Assembly: GCA_000431275.1 (NCBI GenBank)
Contig: HF989196.1
Location: 1 to 8,070 of the forward strand
DNA from: Prevotella sp. CAG:755
Lineage (GTDB): Bacteria > Bacteroidota > Bacteroidia > Bacteroidales > Bacteroidaceae
Direction of reading: 5' to 3'
Length of the DNA: 8,070 nucleotides
Shown in pieces: positions 7,109 to 8,070 of the stretch (positions are counted from its first letter, which is position 1; each line of letters starts with the position of its first letter). The notes beneath the pieces were generated by a model, which saw nothing but the letters and a program-made list of their open reading frames with translations, was not told the origin of the DNA and made no database searches. Position numbers and translations under genes: made by a program.

Positions 7109-7608
7109 TCAGCCTCCCTTTCCGCCGCAAGAGACTGCGTTTCCCCTGTTACAGACAAGGCATAAGGAGGAGCTAGACGCTTCCCATGACGGCGCAGCCA
7201 AGCCGAGCCGAGGCAGGCTTCCAGCTCCAAAAGCGTCTGGCGACGGACTGCCGGTTTCAGTTGGCACTCCCACACGGTCACCACGTCCCACCCCGCCCGG
7301 CGCAGCGCCTCCTTGTTGTGCACATCACGCTCCTTGTTACGCTCGATCTTCCGAATCCAGAACTCACGGTTGCTTTTGGGCACATGCCCGTCCACCTCGT
7401 GCCCGTGCCAGAAGCAGCCGTGTACAAAGATTGCCACCCCGTAAGGCCGCAACACGATATCGGGCGTTCCAGGTAAGCTTCGCACATTCTTGCGATAGCG
7501 GTAGCCACGCGCATAAAGGTAACGCCGCACGATAAGTTCAGGTTTCGTGTCGCGACCCCGTATCCGTGCCATCACCGCCGAACGTTTCTTCTTATCCCAA
7601 ATATCCAT
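7027..7608 (-). CDS. vsr: Very short patch repair (Vsr) endonuclease with long C-terminus
   Basis: Nicks 5' of the T in T:G mismatches that arise when 5-methylcytosine deaminates in the methyltransferase's site, so that the original C:G pair is restored. The core (1-120) starts MDIWDKKKRS with R-x-T-K-PE (E24). It contains catalytic D50 in GTPDIVL, HGCFWHGH (H63, C65, H68, H70), the NREFW..KI..N..RD helix and VWEC (C115). Compared with E. coli Vsr, zinc ligands C66, H71 and C117 are kept, but the position of C73 is valine (V72), so the zinc site may be altered. Vsr proteins are usually about 130-160 residues; this one is 193, with about 55 extra C-terminal residues of no recognised domain, the last 26 encoded opposite the endonuclease 3' end. 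The start at 7608 fits the family N-terminus; upstream ATGs at 7626 and 7707 would add a non-conserved stretch. GC about 60%, unlike its two partners. Confidence 0.92.
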   Translation of the reverse strand: MDIWDKKKRSAVMARIRGRDTKPELIVRRYLYARGYRYRKNVRSLPGTPDIVLRPYGVAIFVHGCFWHGHEVDGHVPKSNREFWIRKIERNKERDVHNKEALRRAGWDVVTVWECQLKPAVRRQTLLELEACLGSAWLRRHGKRLAPPYALSVTGETQSLAAEREADYACVDLTKPIKEDNDFMFARNSSGKD

Positions 7609-7632
7609 CCGCTCTTTTCTCAGCATCCACAG

Positions 7633-7640
7633 CGAAGATA
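7633..7640 (-). promoter_or_regulatory. Possible -7 element for vsr
   Basis: The minus strand reads TATCTTCG, one mismatch from TAnnTTTG, ending 24 nt upstream of the vsr ATG. That would give a leader of roughly 15-20 nt. No -33 TTTG at the expected spacing. Weak candidate, kept because vsr is transcribed alone from this spacer and no better match is present between 7609 and 7797. Confidence 0.25.
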
Positions 7641-7758
7641 CACCAATCAGCTGAAAAAGCAGGCCGATCGGAGAGAAAAACCGACAGCCTTCCAGCCAGA
7701 AAGGCAAGAAATGGCCAAAAACAACCTGTTCAGCAACAATTTTTCAGACGACTTTCCG

Positions 7759-7766
7759 TACCTTTG
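7759..7766 (+). promoter_or_regulatory. Bacteroidota -7 element for the M64 peptidase gene
   Basis: TACCTTTG, followed by C, is an exact match to the TAnnTTTG consensus and ends 31 nt before the ATG at 7798. Transcription is predicted to begin near 7772-7775, leaving a leader of about 25 nt. The -33 position shows only an AT-rich stretch (7738-7744), not a clean TTTG. Confidence 0.6.
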
Positions 7767-7797
7767 CCCGGATGTTTTTGACTATTCACCTCCCACT

Positions 7798-8070
7798 ATG
7801 ACAAAGATTCCGAGTTTCCTGCGCCGCTGTGTCGGCGCCTTGGCGTGCGTCCTCGCGGCCCTGCCGCTTGCGGCCGAAGACGCGTTCAGCCGCTGGTTTG
7901 AGCCGCGCACGCTGCGCGTCGACCTCACGTTTGCGGGCGACAGTGCCCGGCAGGCCATCTACCTCGACGAACTTTCGTGCCAGCCGGGATGGGCGGGGCG
8001 GCGCGTGCGGCTGGACAGCCTCTACCTGGCCGGAAACGGGCGCATCCTGCTGCGCGACGAGGCGACGGGG
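7798..8070 (+). CDS. Secreted M64 (IgA-type) peptidase, N-terminal part only
   Basis: The first 91 codons of a gene that continues past the window. An N-terminal signal peptide is plain: basic TKIPSFLRR, a hydrophobic core, and a likely signal peptidase I site after LAA (residues 24-26) before ED. The mature start, with TLRVDLTFAGDS, AIYLDELS, WAGRR and LAGNGRILLRD (from about residue 38), resembles the N-terminal domain (M64_N) of Bacteroidales M64 metallopeptidases as I recall it. The zinc-binding catalytic part, expected several hundred residues further on, is outside the window, so peptidase activity is inferred from this domain only. The enzyme would be exported and could cleave host or dietary glycoproteins; the substrate is unknown. 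The gene is GC-rich like dxs, marking a return to host DNA. It is divergent from vsr and has its own promoter-like element. Confidence 0.8.
   Translation, partial: MTKIPSFLRRCVGALACVLAALPLAAEDAFSRWFEPRTLRVDLTFAGDSARQAIYLDELSCQPGWAGRRVRLDSLYLAGNGRILLRDEATG

Noticed and set aside
7086..7535. 149-codon plus-strand frame opposite vsr
   Set aside because: Pro, Arg, Ser-rich antisense shadow of the vsr gene, which has clear family motifs.
7664..7671. 8-nt palindrome CCGATCGG upstream of vsr as an operator
   Set aside because: Single short palindrome in GC-rich DNA, with no second copy and no regulator gene nearby.
7609..7707. Upstream extension of vsr to ATG 7707 or 7626
   Set aside because: Vsr family proteins begin close to the MDxW/KRSxxMARIRG segment; the added residues are unconserved and the spacer needs to hold the promoter.
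4466..7797. Search for an insertion sequence, integrase, terminal repeats or target-site duplication around the island
   Set aside because: No transposase or integrase motif and no convincing repeat pair was found. The only similarity between the two borders, near 4790-4806 and 7752-7767, is the shared Bacteroidota promoter element.

Overview
The window comes from a GC-rich member of the Bacteroidota, probably Bacteroidales. Three things point there: the sequence TAnnTTTG (the Bacteroidota -7 promoter element) lies just upstream of three gene groups, clear Shine-Dalgarno sites are lacking, and the gene at the right edge starts like the secreted M64 (IgA-type) peptidases common in Bacteroidales. 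No RNA gene, CRISPR array, transposase, integrase or plasmid gene was seen.

Left part (1-4465, minus strand, roughly 65% GC): a tightly packed operon dxs-trkA-trkH. Dxs makes 1-deoxy-D-xylulose 5-phosphate for the MEP isoprenoid pathway and for thiamine and pyridoxal synthesis. TrkA and TrkH are the nucleotide-binding regulator and the membrane pore of a K+ uptake system. dxs and trkA are 1 nt apart, trkA and trkH 15 nt apart. trkH runs off the left edge, so its C-terminus is missing.

Middle (about 4500-7608): a restriction-modification island. A Dcm/M.EcoRII-type cytosine-5 methyltransferase is followed after 2 nt by an EcoRII-type (type IIE) restriction endonuclease. A very-short-patch repair endonuclease, Vsr, lies convergent to them and overlaps the endonuclease 3' end by 82 nt. 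The logic is complete: the methyltransferase protects the host site (inferred CCWGG), the endonuclease cuts unmodified DNA, and Vsr repairs the T:G mismatches left when 5-methylcytosine deaminates. The methyltransferase and endonuclease genes are clearly lower in GC (about 45-50%) than the flanks, whereas vsr (about 60%) is closer to the host. This suggests horizontal acquisition and perhaps separate histories for the parts.

Right edge (7609-8070): a 189-nt spacer holding a good Bacteroidota promoter, then the first 91 codons of a predicted secreted M64-family peptidase on the plus strand, again GC-rich.

The families are all known. The less usual points are the 82-nt tail-to-tail overlap of endonuclease and vsr, the long Vsr C-terminus, the loss of one predicted Vsr zinc ligand, and a methyltransferase frame with no ATG start. 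No wholly undescribed system is evident.
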